DNA from: Mytilus edulis
Lineage: Eukaryota; Mollusca; Bivalvia; Mytilida; Mytilidae
DNA: 64,000 nucleotides
Direction: 5' to 3'
Assembly: GCF_963676685.1 (NCBI RefSeq)
Contig: NC_092348.1
Span: 26,759,386 to 26,823,385, forward strand
Shown here: positions 35,046 through 45,784 of the stretch, one piece after another
Layout of the letters: each line of letters begins with the position of its first letter
How positions within the stretch are numbered: position 1 is the first letter of the stretch
The notes under the pieces: model-generated
Seen by the model: only the letters and a program-made list of their open reading frames with translations
The model's database searches: none
What the model was told of the DNA's origin: nothing
Position numbers and translations under genes: made by a program

Positions 35046-35470
35046 AGAGTTAAATTGCTGATAGAAATTAAAGTAAAATAAAACATTTATTTAATTCTTT
35101 TAATAGCTAACAATTTTTCTTTCAACAGACCGTTTTTCCTTTAAAAAAGGTGCATCGGAAGATACTAAGACCTTGTTGATGAATATTCGTATTATCAACT
35201 TCACATGTACTACACGGTCGTCTTGAAGAACGGATTTTTGGTACTGACGTTGTTTATCGCTTAATTTCGTGGTATAGTACTAGACCGTTCTTTTTATTTC
35301 TTTGTAAATTATTGCTTTCACAGGTTGGTCTATATTTTGTAATATCCATTTGAAGTGGCTCGGTACTTAAACATCCCATCATTCTGTTATTGTGCTATTG
35401 TAAATTTTTGTATTCTTGTCTTTCGTTTTGCTAATGTGCTTTCTCTATATGTCTCTTTTTTGACATAGTT
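35046..35470. other. No gene seen
   Basis: No supported ORF or repeat. Confidence 0.4.
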
Positions 35471-35479
35471 ATTAAGATT

Positions 35480-35770
35480 GCAACACAATGTTGAGTGCTG
35501 TACCCCTATTCGGACACTGTTACCTATTATGACCGTTAGTTTTGTTCACATATTCTCAATGTAAAGGCATTGTATGCAACTGTCATATAAGTGAGAGGTT
35601 TCCATAGCTATAAAACCAGTATTAATTCACTATTTTCTACACAAAACAATGCATGTACCAAGTCAGGAATATGAAAGTTGTTATCCATTTGTTTGATGTG
35701 ATTGAGCTTTTGGTTTTGACATTTGAATATCGATTTCCCGTTTGGAATTTTACTCGTTGCTTGTTTTTTT
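35480..35770 (+). repeat. Retroelement-tail repeat
   Basis: 'tgtaccaagtcaggaatatg' and 'tcgatttcccgtttggaatt' recur in diverged form at 50,040-50,070, 56,550-56,580 and (reverse) 57,330-57,355. The 132-codon ORF that starts here (35,723) is a translation of this tail and adjoining Lys-rich low-complexity sequence. Confidence 0.55.
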
Positions 35771-36474
35771 TTTTGGTTATTTTACTTTTTTCCAGTTATT
35801 TTGATATTAATACCTATTAAAAAAGTAACAAAAAACAAAATACCAAACTACCAGGAAAATTCAAAACGAAAAGTCCGTAACTTGAATCAAAAGGAAAAAT
35901 CAAAAGCTCAATTAACATCATGCTTTGATTATGCATCTGCATCTACCTTTGTTGTGACGAATAAGATTTTATCAGCTCTCTTTTTAAGTGAACCGCACCA
36001 CGCATGTGCAATTTCTTTGTGTATCTGTTTTACACTCACCCAAACTAAACAAATTGAAAAAGAAAAGACAGACTTTTATAATATAAGCAAAATATATATA
36101 CATGATTGTAAAAAAAAGTGAAAAACATATACATGATATAGCTGTAAAATGTGTTAGAATAGATTTTTGAAGAATAATTATTCAATTATTCCACAATCCC
36201 TACACATATTTCAAACAGCTTAAAACTGATGATAATATCATAAACATGATAAAATCAGAACACTGGCGAAATTAAATGGATTCTTCTCTGTGTCTTTTGG
36301 AAGATTTATAGTCTTTAATTTTACGATTTCTTTTGCAGTGAAAATTGAAATGATGACAACATCAGTCTCATAAAACTTTGTGGGCTTTATTTGTACTACT
36401 TTACCTGTTTTTTAACCATAAATTATACATATGTACACTAAGCATTCGGGAAATTGAGATGACCACAATATCCC

Positions 36475-37614
36475 TTATATGAAACTGTAATGCCGGGTTT
36501 TTCGCCCTGTTTGTCTCTCGGTAGCTGAAACTTCCAATTTCGCCATTCCGAACTTGAATTCAACGTCAACATATCGTCTTTGCCCAGAAGGATTCGGGAT
36601 TGGAACAGAAAATTCAAAAAGTTTTACACAGCCTTCATCATTAACGTAGTCTGTTTTGTCTTTATTTGTACAGTAAATAGCAATTGACACAGCTTTTTGG
36701 TTACTCTCGACAGTGTGATAAACCCGTGTCACAACTTCATCTAATGGCACTTTTTTTATTTATTTCCATAAAAATTTCAAATACATCCCTACATCGATCG
36801 CCATCTTCTCCTGTAACTCGTTTCTTTGGATCGTGCTTCGACTCGTCAAATAGCGGCCTGATACGCCTACCATAGTTATATCTTGTAAAACGCGATGTTA
36901 TGAAATCTGGTTTATGACCAAATAAAACTGCTCCCTTCAGAACTGCTAAGACAGGATCTTCTGGTGAAATGATGTGCATGTCGGGAAAATTCTGCCGAAT
37001 GATCTTTTGAACTAATGGGGATTCTGAAAATCCACCAACTAGTAAAATTGTATTCAGATTAGTTCTTTCCAAATTTTGTAATACATTAGATATTTCCAAG
37101 ACAATAGTCTCGACAGCCGTTTTAAAAAATGATTTCATGATGACTGGATCAACTCTCATCTTGTGTCCTACCAATAATATCTGCCTCTTTGGTATCTTCC
37201 CTCCATTTGCATTGTTACTTAATTCAGATTCTTGTCTTGCGGTTCCCTCATTCTTTTTCCTTTCTTCCTCCTCCAAAAAATCATCAATCGCAGTTTCAAA
37301 GTCTTTTTCCAAAAATCGCTGACAAAGTGAATTTAAGTGGGACAATGGTATAATAATGTTTATCTTTTTACCATGATCTGATGCGCTATTCATTTTTCGT
37401 TTAATTGTTTCAAAATCTCTCATTAAGTCCATGTAATCCACAGTGTGTTCCTCTCGTAAATGTTTCATTACTTTCTTCCCAACAATACATTCCAAAAATT
37501 TCAGGAATTCTTTGTCTACCATAGTACCCCCACAAGCTGCTCCTGATGCTCGAGAAAGTTCTTCCAGATAGTCCATATTGATTTTGTGATGCGCGGTTAT
37601 ATCAACTGTTCCAC
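36475..37614 (-). CDS. HSPA12-like 2, exon 4 with +1 frameshift
   Basis: Acceptor 'attcag' ends at 37,615. Open to 36,737 in the first frame and from 36,750 to 36,475 in the second; the overlap is at the A-run. One extra A (or two missing) explains the break. The C-terminal piece 'YVDVEFKFGMAKLEVSATER' is conserved with paralogue 1, so selection on it was recent or is ongoing. Confidence 0.82.
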
Positions 37615-40600
37615 CTGAATGAAATTCACTTATTAAATCATAAAGTTCCAAGAATCGGAATGTTTGTATTTATTGAAAAAAATAATTCCATTTTTCGGTA
37701 TAAATATAAAAGGAATCAACAAAATAATTTGATGACTGATTTTAAGTATACTTTTAACTCAAGTTTCACCTAACAAAAATTTATGAAGAACTATATCTAA
37801 GTTCAGGTAGTTGATAATATGTTACTGTGAGTGTATTTAAGGAATGACTGTAATATTTTTTCTGTCTATGAAGAAATAACATAAAAAATTTGGTGCACAC
37901 CGAATAACGCGCGTAGCGGGTTATTTAACCGTGTGTACCACATTTTTTAGGTTATTTCGAATAGACAGAAAAAATATTACAGTCATTTCTTATGATTTAA
38001 TTCTAAATTCCATTTTAAACCGTAGAAAACCATGAAAAAACGTTGATGACGTCACGGTCACATGACTAAATTATGTCTATGGGCTGATAACAAAACAACG
38101 TCAGCCAATCAGAAGACGCGTTACATCCAAAATTAAATTATTTCTTCTTAACCAAAATTTTGTAAACGTTGCGTGGCGTTTGTTTTAGTTTGCTAAACGC
38201 TACAAAAGTTGAAACAAATACATCGTTTTATCAGTGTTAACTGACCCTGTTTTCAACTTAAATAATGCATGCACATGTTGTTGGTAAAGATAATTATTAC
38301 GCGGTTATTATTAAGTGCGGTTCCTTCAACAAACATACGCAATACATTTCAAGACTTTACACCTTTTTTTTCTATTTCATATGTATGAAAGTTTAGATTA
38401 TTACATACAGTGTTTCGTGATATACTGCTTATACTGTTAAATGATGGGTCCCTTTTTAAAAGTATCCCAACTATTGCCTTGATTTAGCAAGTTATTCTTT
38501 TATATTGTTGTTACGTATATACGCTGTGATAAGTACTAGGCTGGAGATTTCACTGCATTGTTAGTCTTTTTTGCAGATTGTTCCAATGTTTTCTAATGAT
38601 TTTACTAAAATTCGAGGTTGAATTTAGAAACAAATGTACCGTTTTCCTCGGAGTTCAATATTTTTGCGATTTTACTTTTTTTGTACTAACAAACGATGAA
38701 CGACAACTTCTAGACGCATTCTTAGCGAGTGCATGGTTTGTCAAAGTTTATGTAAACTTTGCAAACGTACGTTAGAAACAAATGATCAAAACATGTGAGC
38801 GCTTAGCCTTTGCATCGTTTGTGTTAGAAAGAAGTGCACTCTATATTATACTGTTTTTATCATACGTTTGCAGGTATAGAGAATTCTAATCTAGTGTATC
38901 GTACCTCCTAAATCAACCAATAAGTAATTGGTTCCATCAGCTACAGAAAATCCGTCAGGTGCCCCTGTTATTTTATCAGGTGGTAGGGTCTGACAATATA
39001 TAGATGCAACCTCTGGTTCCAATGCAATGACAAGTCGGTCTTCTCTGATACCAGCCTATAAAACACATATTTTAGCAATGTTTTAGTTTTATCATTTAAA
39101 AAACATTTGACTCCTTTTTCAGTAAGAAATAGAGATGCTATATAACATCACACTGATGAAAAAGAATTTAGTAAATTTCAATGACTATTAATTTGAATGA
39201 ATAAAAATTCAACTCAATTTATGACGAGTTTATGTGTCTAATGTGGTTAATCATGATATTCCTATTGTTTTTATGCTTGACAACAATAAAAGGCCTTCAC
39301 CCTCAGCGTTATGTCATCATTCTGTCATTCTGCAACAACTATGTATATGGACTTTTTTATCTGAACTCCTTGATATATTGAGGTGCGTTTTAGTCTATGA
39401 GCTTACTATGATGAGTAAACATTTCATTTACGTTTGGTTCTGCTCTTCTTATTTTTGCCGAAACAATGGGCTTTAGACTTTAAACATTATGTGACCTTTT
39501 AAGAGCTTTTTCTAGATACCTCCATATGTTGAGCTGACTTTTAGTATGTGAGTATACTATTAGGAATTACAGATCGAGTTTAAGTTTTTTTCTGCACTAA
39601 TATATTTGACGTCGAAACAGCTGGCTTTACACATTTTGTACAAATAACAGTTATACGGACTTTTTCCCCAAATACTTTCACATATTGAGCTGAGTTTGTG
39701 AGTCTTCTTTGATTAGTTACTGAACCAAATTATGTTTGGATCCGCTCCACTTATTAGTGACGAAATAATGGACATTTGACGTTTTGAAATTGTGAATTGG
39801 AAGTTATACAGACATTTATTCTCAAATTTCAACTCTTTCAATTGCTTCAAGTTTTTAAGTGAACGTGGCTTTTCGTGTCGTTCGGAAACATCTAGCTTCT
39901 GTTATATTAGACGGTATAACAGTTTTTCGCTTTCGATTTATTTTTAAAAAAATCAGATCTCATATCAATTGTATTTTAGATATTCTGGTCCCTGGATCTA
40001 AGTTCAATGACTTTTCTAAAGTTGTGTAATGTTTCAAGCGTGTTATTCGTCATATGATTACAGATAAAATGAGTAAATCTGCAAAAGAATATTCACCCAA
40101 AAATTTAACCAAAGCCCTTTTAATTGCTCTGATACATTCGAAAAACACCAAATGTCACAAAATATATAAGAATATATTGTAACGTTCAAGGGTTTTCTTG
40201 TCAAGATGTACACCCGTAGTTACTTTTGTGGGCCTCCGGTGAAGGAAGTAACAATAAAAATCATAATGGAAGTTCATTAAGTGTATTGTTTCTCTTTAAT
40301 AATACATCAAAACAGTGTTCATGAAACACAATACGTTTATAATTATATACAATACGGCAAGGTGCATTACTCGCACCAAGTTTAATAAAAACAATTCTCC
40401 TAACGCGCAACGCAAGAAGATCTACTTGGTGCACTGCATTCAAATACTCTGTATACTTGGTGCATGCAAATCTACTTGGTGCACTGCATTCAAATACTCA
40501 TATATAGATTTAAAGAAGTCAGTATATAATATAAGGTCAAAGTAAGCTTTTTCTTCTGTAACATACGAATCAGAAAACAACAACGGACATGTATCAAGTG

Positions 40601-43600
40601 CGTAAATAAACTCATCATAGATACTAGGACTAAATTTTGTATATACGCCAGACGCGCGTTTCGTCTACAAAAGACTCATCAGTGACGCTCGAATCCAAAA
40701 AAGTTAAAAAGGCCAAATAAAGTACGAAGTTGAAGAGCATTAAGGACCAAAATTCCTAAAAGTTATGCCAAATATAGCTAAGGTAAAATTGAGAATGGAA
40801 ATAGGGAATGTGCCAAAGAGACAACAACCCGACCATAGAAAAAAACAACAGCAGAAGGTCACCAACAGGTCTTCAATGTAGCGAGAAATTCCCGCACCTG
40901 GAGGCGTCCTTCAGCTGGCCCCTAAACAAATATATACTAGTTCAGTGATAATGAACGCCATGCTAATTTCCAAATTGTACACAAGAAACTAAAATTAAAA
41001 TAATACAAGACTAACAAAGGCCAGAGGCTCCTGACTTGGGACAGGCGCAAAAATGTGGCGGGGTTAAACATGTTTGTGAGATCTCAACCCCCCCCCCCCC
41101 CCTATACATCTAGCCAATGTAGAAAAGTAAACGTATAACAATACGCACATTAAAATTCAGTTCAAAAGAAGTCCGAGTCTGATGTCAGAAGATGTAACAA
41201 AAGAAAATAAACAAAATGACAATAATACATAAATAACAACAGACTACTAGCAGTTAACTGACATGCCAGCTCCAGACTTCAATCAAACTGACTGAAAGAT
41301 TATGATTTCATCATATGAACATCAGGCACAATCCTTCCCGTTAGAGGTTTGGTATCATACCATCATAACATATATGAGAAGAACATAACATGCCAACAAG
41401 GTAGTCTATACCGGAGGTAGAAAAGCCTTAGTTTTTCAAAAATCCAAAATTTTGAAAACAGCTAATTTATAAATATAACCATATCAATGATCATTCATGT
41501 CAGAACAAAAAGTGCTGACTACTGGGCTTGTGATACCCTCGGGGAAATACAGAGACCACAGTAAAATATCAGCTTTCAAATCACCGGGGCGTAACAATAT
41601 TTATTCTTTTGATATTTTCATCCAAACCCAACTTCGAATATTTTATCATTTATGTTTGAGGTAATCTCATATGACCTCTAAAATCCAAAGCTGTTACCGA
41701 CATTGACACTATTGTGATTCAACTTATTGCAAAAACGTAAATCAAAAGTAGTTTTGATATTGGAATAAAGCACGTCCTAACATAACCATAAGCCTATTTG
41801 GCTGGCTGCAAATTACTTGTATATATGAAAGTAATTGTTTGTTATAATTCAGGTTGCATTTTAATATTAAAATATTCATTCATTCATAGTCGACAGAGGA
41901 ACTGGGGAACTGTCGCATTGGCAATGATATACCACATCGTTTTATATTCATAACCTTTTTCTAAATTTCCCACAATTTATAATACAAACTTTAACAATAC
42001 AGTAATGCCTGATATAAGTATTTAATTTTCATGATTTTAAAACTTAACCCTCTTTCTGTCGGAGGGACACATAGGTCCAAACCGACTGTGCCGGAGGGAC
42101 ACATATGTCCATGTTTTAATTTATGCAAGCTTCTCATCATTGCTGTATTATTTTAAAATCAAAGACCGAAAATTTAAAAGTGTAATATTTTTCTACAATG
42201 GCTCTCAAATGTAACAGTCATTACGGCATGACGTCATATATCGAATGACGTCATTGTTTTGGCATTTCACGTCACAAACGTCCATCGGTCGTATTTTTTG
42301 GCATATGAAATGCAACCCTGAAAAAACAACTGGCAACAAGAGGGTTAAAGTCAAATGGTGGTCTGTCCATCTTCAAAGAAAGCTTGTTCACTGCAGTAAT
42401 GGCAACCGTCATTTAACAGTAGAATTGTGAATTTTGGCAGCCTTTTGGAATAATTATCACGAAAATAAACATAGATAAAGTGCATTATACGCTTTAAATT
42501 AATATATAAATTATAGTGTACTCCAGGTTTTTAGTGGAGTTCGTGTTGTTTCTTATTTATTATGTATAACTGTTGATGTAAATGTCTTTTTGTTTTACGA
42601 GTCTTTGTTTACTCATTGGTTTTGATTGTTATTGTCTTATAGCTTTAACGTTAACTCGTTTCAACTTCCATTGGTGCTTAAAAAATAACCTCAAGTTACA
42701 ATTTTAATTGCATTTTGACATTTGAAATACCTTAATCGCACTTATTCTCATAAACTCTTTTGCATTGTCGTTCCATATTGCTGGTACTGTCAATACCCAT
42801 TTGATTTCATTCGACTTTATCGGTACGTCCCGCTTCAAAATCTGTTCCATCAAACTTTGCATTAACGCCTGAATAGCTAGTGCAAACACTTCAATAGCTG
42901 GAAAAGTATTACCTTTGCCGTCAGTTATTTCCATGTCTTTGGATATTATCTTCAAAACACAGAAACTTTATTAATAAACCATACTCAACATGAAAAATAC
43001 GAAACAATTCAAACGAGAAAATTTGCAGCCAAATTCATAACAAAACAATTTACGAAAAACAAACATGACAAACTACAACCACTGAATAAAATGACTTTGG
43101 ACAAGTGAAATAATATATGTGGTGTGATTAAATATGTTTGTGAACGGACAACATCTCCTCACAAGGGTCAGTGGTGTAACAGCTTAATATAAGAACTTAA
43201 TATAAGAATCAGTTAATGATTTACCACAATAAATATGTAGAAAGCACAAAAACAATACCAACAAAACAATGACACTTAGCCCCGATGTAATAGTATTCGC
43301 ACTTACTGAAAGCCAAATCAAAGCTACTAAATTAAATAAACGATCAATCAGTTCTAATTTAACGGTTTTATATTAAAGACCTCGTACTTTTCATAATCAG
43401 TCTGGGAAACATGTAACCTTGTGCATTTTAAAAATTCCAAAAATTCAAATGATCACATTTATATAATGCATGCACACACGACAACTCGTGATGATAACCG
43501 TAATAACAAATCTATAAAAGAGTAGTTTTCTTTGGTTAAAAAATGTGATTTTTTAATTTTACTAAGATTTAAATTTAACTTAGACGAACATCGAATATAT

Positions 43601-43974
43601 CCATCTTTTAATCAGAGGCAGCTTTAGATATTAATGAATTTCATACATACCTCGCTGTTGTGAAGCACCATTTTGAATCTGTCAAAGAAGTAATACTTAT
43701 CCGCTTCGTTTCCTAAGATTGAATCTTCATATGCATTCTCTGCATCAAAACCAAATGAATCAAATTCCTTAGTATCCTTATTGATAAGAATACATGTTTG
43801 AGTTTTTAATGACAACAGAGATTTCGAACCCGAGTTCCAAACCTGATTTGAGTGGATATTTAGTTTATCTACCTCATATTCTTTTTTAAAAGAGTATGCA
43901 TATCCGGAATATGTGGTTCCAATATCAATTGCTACCACCATTAAAATGTTACAACCAGCTTCGTCTGTAGTCAT
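36475..43974 (-). CDS. HSPA12-like: HSPA12-like Hsp70 family protein 2 (frameshifted)
   Basis: Exons on the minus strand: 43,974-43,651, 42,949-42,731, 39,055-38,905 and 37,614-36,475. Sizes 324, 219, 151 and 1,140 nt, against 324, 219, 154 and 1,061 in paralogue 1, with identical phases. Motifs: 'IDIGTTYSGYA', 'LLVDLGGGTVDITA' and 'LLVGGFSE'. Exon 4 carries an extra charged insertion (EEEERKKNEGTARQESELSN and on). Near 36,748-36,760 a run of seven A (minus strand) puts the last ~90 codons in another frame: after 'FMEINKK' the frame ends in a stop, while '(V)PLDEVVTRVYHTV' continues one frame over to the stop at 36,475. Either a recent inactivating indel, an assembly error in the homopolymer, or slippage. 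Start: ATG at 43,974 aligns with paralogue 1; the upstream in-frame codons begin with GTG. Confidence 0.82.
37841..37991. repeat. Foldback element in intron 3 of HSPA12-like 2
   Basis: Left arm 'aggaatgactgtaatatttt' and on pairs with the right arm ending 'aatattacagtcatttctt'. The inner part 'tggtgcacaccgaataacgc' pairs with 'gggttatttaaccgtgtgtacca'. The flank at 38,046 contains a TGACGTCA palindrome. Confidence 0.75.
38905..39055 (-). CDS. HSPA12-like 2, exon 3
   Basis: 151 nt, 'AGIREDRLVIALEPEVASIY' to 'NYLLVDLG', acceptor 'tatag', donor 'g|gtacga'. One codon shorter than in paralogue 1. Confidence 0.88.
39340..39830. repeat. Three diverged tandem units of ~155 bp in intron 2
   Basis: Units share 'gactttttt..ctgaactcct' and 'atattgagctgag' phrases near 39,350, 39,502 and 39,658, each followed by 'gtgagt.t.cta' and 'gacg(a/t)cgaaac' type sequence. 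Confidence 0.5.
40423..40500. repeat. Short tandem duplication (~45 bp)
   Basis: 'ctacttggtgcactgcattc' with 'aaatactc' occurs twice, at 40,423 and 40,472, in intron 2 of HSPA12-like 2. Confidence 0.7.
40641..40692 (-). ncRNA. Hammerhead-like ribozyme core (intact boxes)
   Basis: On the minus strand: CTGATGA, stem GTC/GAC with loop TTTTGTA, GAAA, stem ACGC/GCGT, then A at the expected cleavage position. Both conserved boxes and both stems are intact. Stem I is not obvious. Confidence 0.6.
40786..41397 (+). mobile_element. 612-bp insertion with AAGGTA target duplication
   Basis: AAGGTA at 40,780-40,785 and 41,398-41,403 flanks the insert, and joining the flanks restores the uninterrupted repeat seen at 26,080. 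The insert begins 'aaattgagaatggaaatagg' and ends 'gaacataacatgccaac'. It has no ORF, TIR or poly-A. Partial copies occur at 9,505-9,690, 34,975-35,045, 55,190-55,340 and 62,190-62,540. The class is unknown. Confidence 0.8.
42044..42348. mobile_element. TTAA-flanked MITE (piggyBac-like ends)
   Basis: TTAA at 42,044-42,047 and 42,345-42,348. Ends CCCTCTTT at the left and its complement (AAGAGGG) at the right. A CCC terminus next to TTAA is typical of piggyBac. Near the left end 'cggagggacacata(g/t)gtcc' is repeated (42,059 and 42,091). The interior contains 'tgacgtcat' twice. It lies in intron 2 of HSPA12-like 2. Confidence 0.7.
42731..42949 (-). CDS. HSPA12-like 2, exon 2
   Basis: 219 nt, phase 0, acceptor 'ttgaag' and donor 'aag|gtattt'. 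Encodes 'IISKDMEITDGKG' through 'IKWVLTVPAIWNDNAKEFMR'. Confidence 0.88.
43651..43974 (-). CDS. HSPA12-like 2, exon 1 (first coding)
   Basis: 108 codons from ATG at 43,974 to donor 'gag|gtatgt'. Aligns residue for residue with exon 1 of paralogue 1 (DIGTTYSGYAYSFKKEYEVD). A 5' UTR acceptor 'ttttcag' ends at 43,998. Confidence 0.88.
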
Positions 43975-44462
43975 TCTTATGACTATGTTATTCACTACTG
44001 AAAATAATAATGATTGTCAAAGTATTAAATATAAATTTGATGTATTATGAAGGATATATTTATTGTGTTCATCATAAACAATTTTGGTACATAATACTAA
44101 AAGGCGATGACGTTTGGTTGTCAACGAAAAAACAAAGTTTTATTGACCGCGTTGCCAGCAACAATAGTTCACTGTAATATTTAATGAAGAGCAAAACCCC
44201 TGCCGTATAGTTGACTATCGACAGTTTACAACAAATAAATTGAAATATAAATATTGAAGACAACAAGTAGCGACAACCAACAAATTACAATCACCTGACA
44301 AGGGTAAGGTATATGAAGAATTTGGCGGGGTTAAACATATTTGTGAACGGACCACTCTACCGTAACATAAAAATAGCCAAATTGACACCGTGCACAATTT
44401 CCCTTTAAATTGTTTGTTTTACACAAAATGTTTCTTTCTTGAGTAAAAACAAAAGTTCTCAC

Positions 44463-44520
44463 CAGATAATACTTCAAATTAGTTCCTCAATCGGGTTTGA
44501 TCTAATAAAAATAACTGTTG
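44463..44520 (-). other. Probable non-coding 5' exon of HSPA12-like 2
   Basis: Donor 'tatctg|gtgaga' at 44,463, matching the layout of paralogue 1. The 5' limit is unknown. Confidence 0.5.
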
Positions 44521-45029
44521 TCCTTGTTTTTACACTTCTGGATAATGATAATGAGGTATACACATCGTATGAATAGCCTACGGCACAAACATTAGTGTTA
44601 GAATATAATCAATTATACAGTTTATTTTGTGCCTAAAATATCTATCACAACCCTAGTTATACATTTTAGGCATACTTACTTGTTAACTTGGACTTTGTAC
44701 ACTTTAAAAGATAAAATTTGTTATTATTATTTGATCAGATTTTATATTACAAATGTCAATCAGCTGATAACTATTCAGATGTCGACTTCCACCCTTTCTA
44801 CGGATATAGTTATCAAAGGTATACCAGTAGTATAAACATGATAATAGTTATTGATTGATTCTTTGATAGAATTGAAAATAGTGTGTCAAAGAGCTCGATA
44901 CGAAAACCCGACTTTACCCAGAGGCTGTCCCTGCATGGAAATGAGGAAATGTCCGCATCAAGTTAAGAATATGACAGTTCTTTCCTTTCTATTTATGTGT
45001 TTATTTTTTCAATTCTAAAATTGAATTTG

Positions 45030-45165
45030 AGATATTAAAGGGTTTTTCGTCCATGTAACACTTATCAATAAGTTTTCAAATTTTTGATTTTTGAAATTTT
45101 GATCAAAGTTTTAAAATATCAAAATTCTAACACGTAAACAAAACAAAATTACGTTCCCATTGATA
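45030..45165 (-). repeat. Interspersed repeat also present at 51,740-51,850
   Basis: In reverse, 'gataagtgttaca' and 'ttttgatattttaaaacttt' match the block at 51,745-51,835. Found immediately outside the 2.5 kb inverted-repeat element. Confidence 0.55.
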
Positions 45166-45280
45166 AAACTTAATGTTTACATGTAGTGTCATTAATAGTT
45201 ATCCCACAAGGACGCGTTGTGTCGGTGTAACCCTAATCCCGATGGCCGGAGGCCAGAGTTTGATCTAACAATATAATCAG

Positions 45281-45340
45281 CATGGTAGTTTACAGATACA
45301 CAAGAGAATACATACAGGTGAAAAACCTCATGAGTGTTTA
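45281..45340 (+). pseudogene. C2H2 zinc-finger gene fragment in left arm
   Basis: Plus-strand frame reads HGSLQIHKRIHTGEKPHECL. This is the end of one C2H2 finger (H-x3-H), the conserved TGEKP linker, and the first Cys of the next finger, followed by a stop. The right arm has unrelated sequence at the matching place, so the fragment was gained by one arm only. Confidence 0.75.
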
Positions 45341-45707
45341 GATTAGACGAAAAACCATGTCCAATTCATAAAATCTAGTTTAAAAAGCCACACAACCATT
45401 ATAATATACTTTATATATTATTATATGATGAATACCCTTTATGACCCCCGAACACGATGAGTAGATATCAAACAATGTCAACTCGCCCCACTTGCCAATC
45501 GGCCCATACTATCTCGCCACTTTATAAAAAAAATCGCCCCACTCTTGTTTACCGACTCTTCGCACTTTTGAAAATGTGTAAAATCAAATTTAACAATCAG
45601 TCTGACAACTCACTTATTAAACAAAAGGTTTAAACTCCATTGAATAAAGGTCTGACAACTCGTCCCACTTGCTTTCTTTGAGTATTTTAAATTTCTATTG
45701 GTTCGTA

Positions 45708-45784
45708 TCCAGTCGTCCTGGTGTAGTGGTATGTGTCATGACTTGATATGCTAAAGGTCGTGAGTTCGAATCCCAGCACTGGAT
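45708..45784 (+). other. tRNA-like module in left arm
   Basis: A-box-like TGGTGTAGTGG (45,719) and B-box-like GAGTTCGAATCCC (45,762), with CCAGT at the start pairing with ACTGG at the end. Arm pairing is imperfect and the D-region spacing is off, so a functional tRNA is unlikely. A tRNA-derived Pol III promoter or SINE relic is more probable. Confidence 0.6.

Larger units (their letters stand above)
40600..41545 (-). repeat. Hammerhead-bearing repeat unit, split by an insertion
   Basis: Minus-strand unit whose sequence runs from 40,600 to 40,785 and resumes at 41,398 with 'aaggtagtctataccggagg'. It ends near 41,545 with 'gtgataccctcgggg'. Between the two parts is the 612-bp element with a 6-bp target duplication. 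Confidence 0.8.

Noticed and set aside
35723-36121. 132-codon ORF with a hydrophobic start and Lys-rich end
   Set aside because: The first part is a retroelement-tail repeat and the rest is low-complexity, so the apparent signal peptide is an accident of T-rich sequence.
43974-43995. Start of HSPA12-like 2 seven codons further upstream
   Set aside because: That extension begins with GTG and lies right at the splice acceptor. The ATG at 43,974 gives exactly the exon length of the paralogue.
45708-45784. Functional tRNA gene
   Set aside because: A and B boxes are present, but the D-region spacing, T-stem pairing and acceptor stem are imperfect. Better read as a tRNA-derived module in a mobile element.
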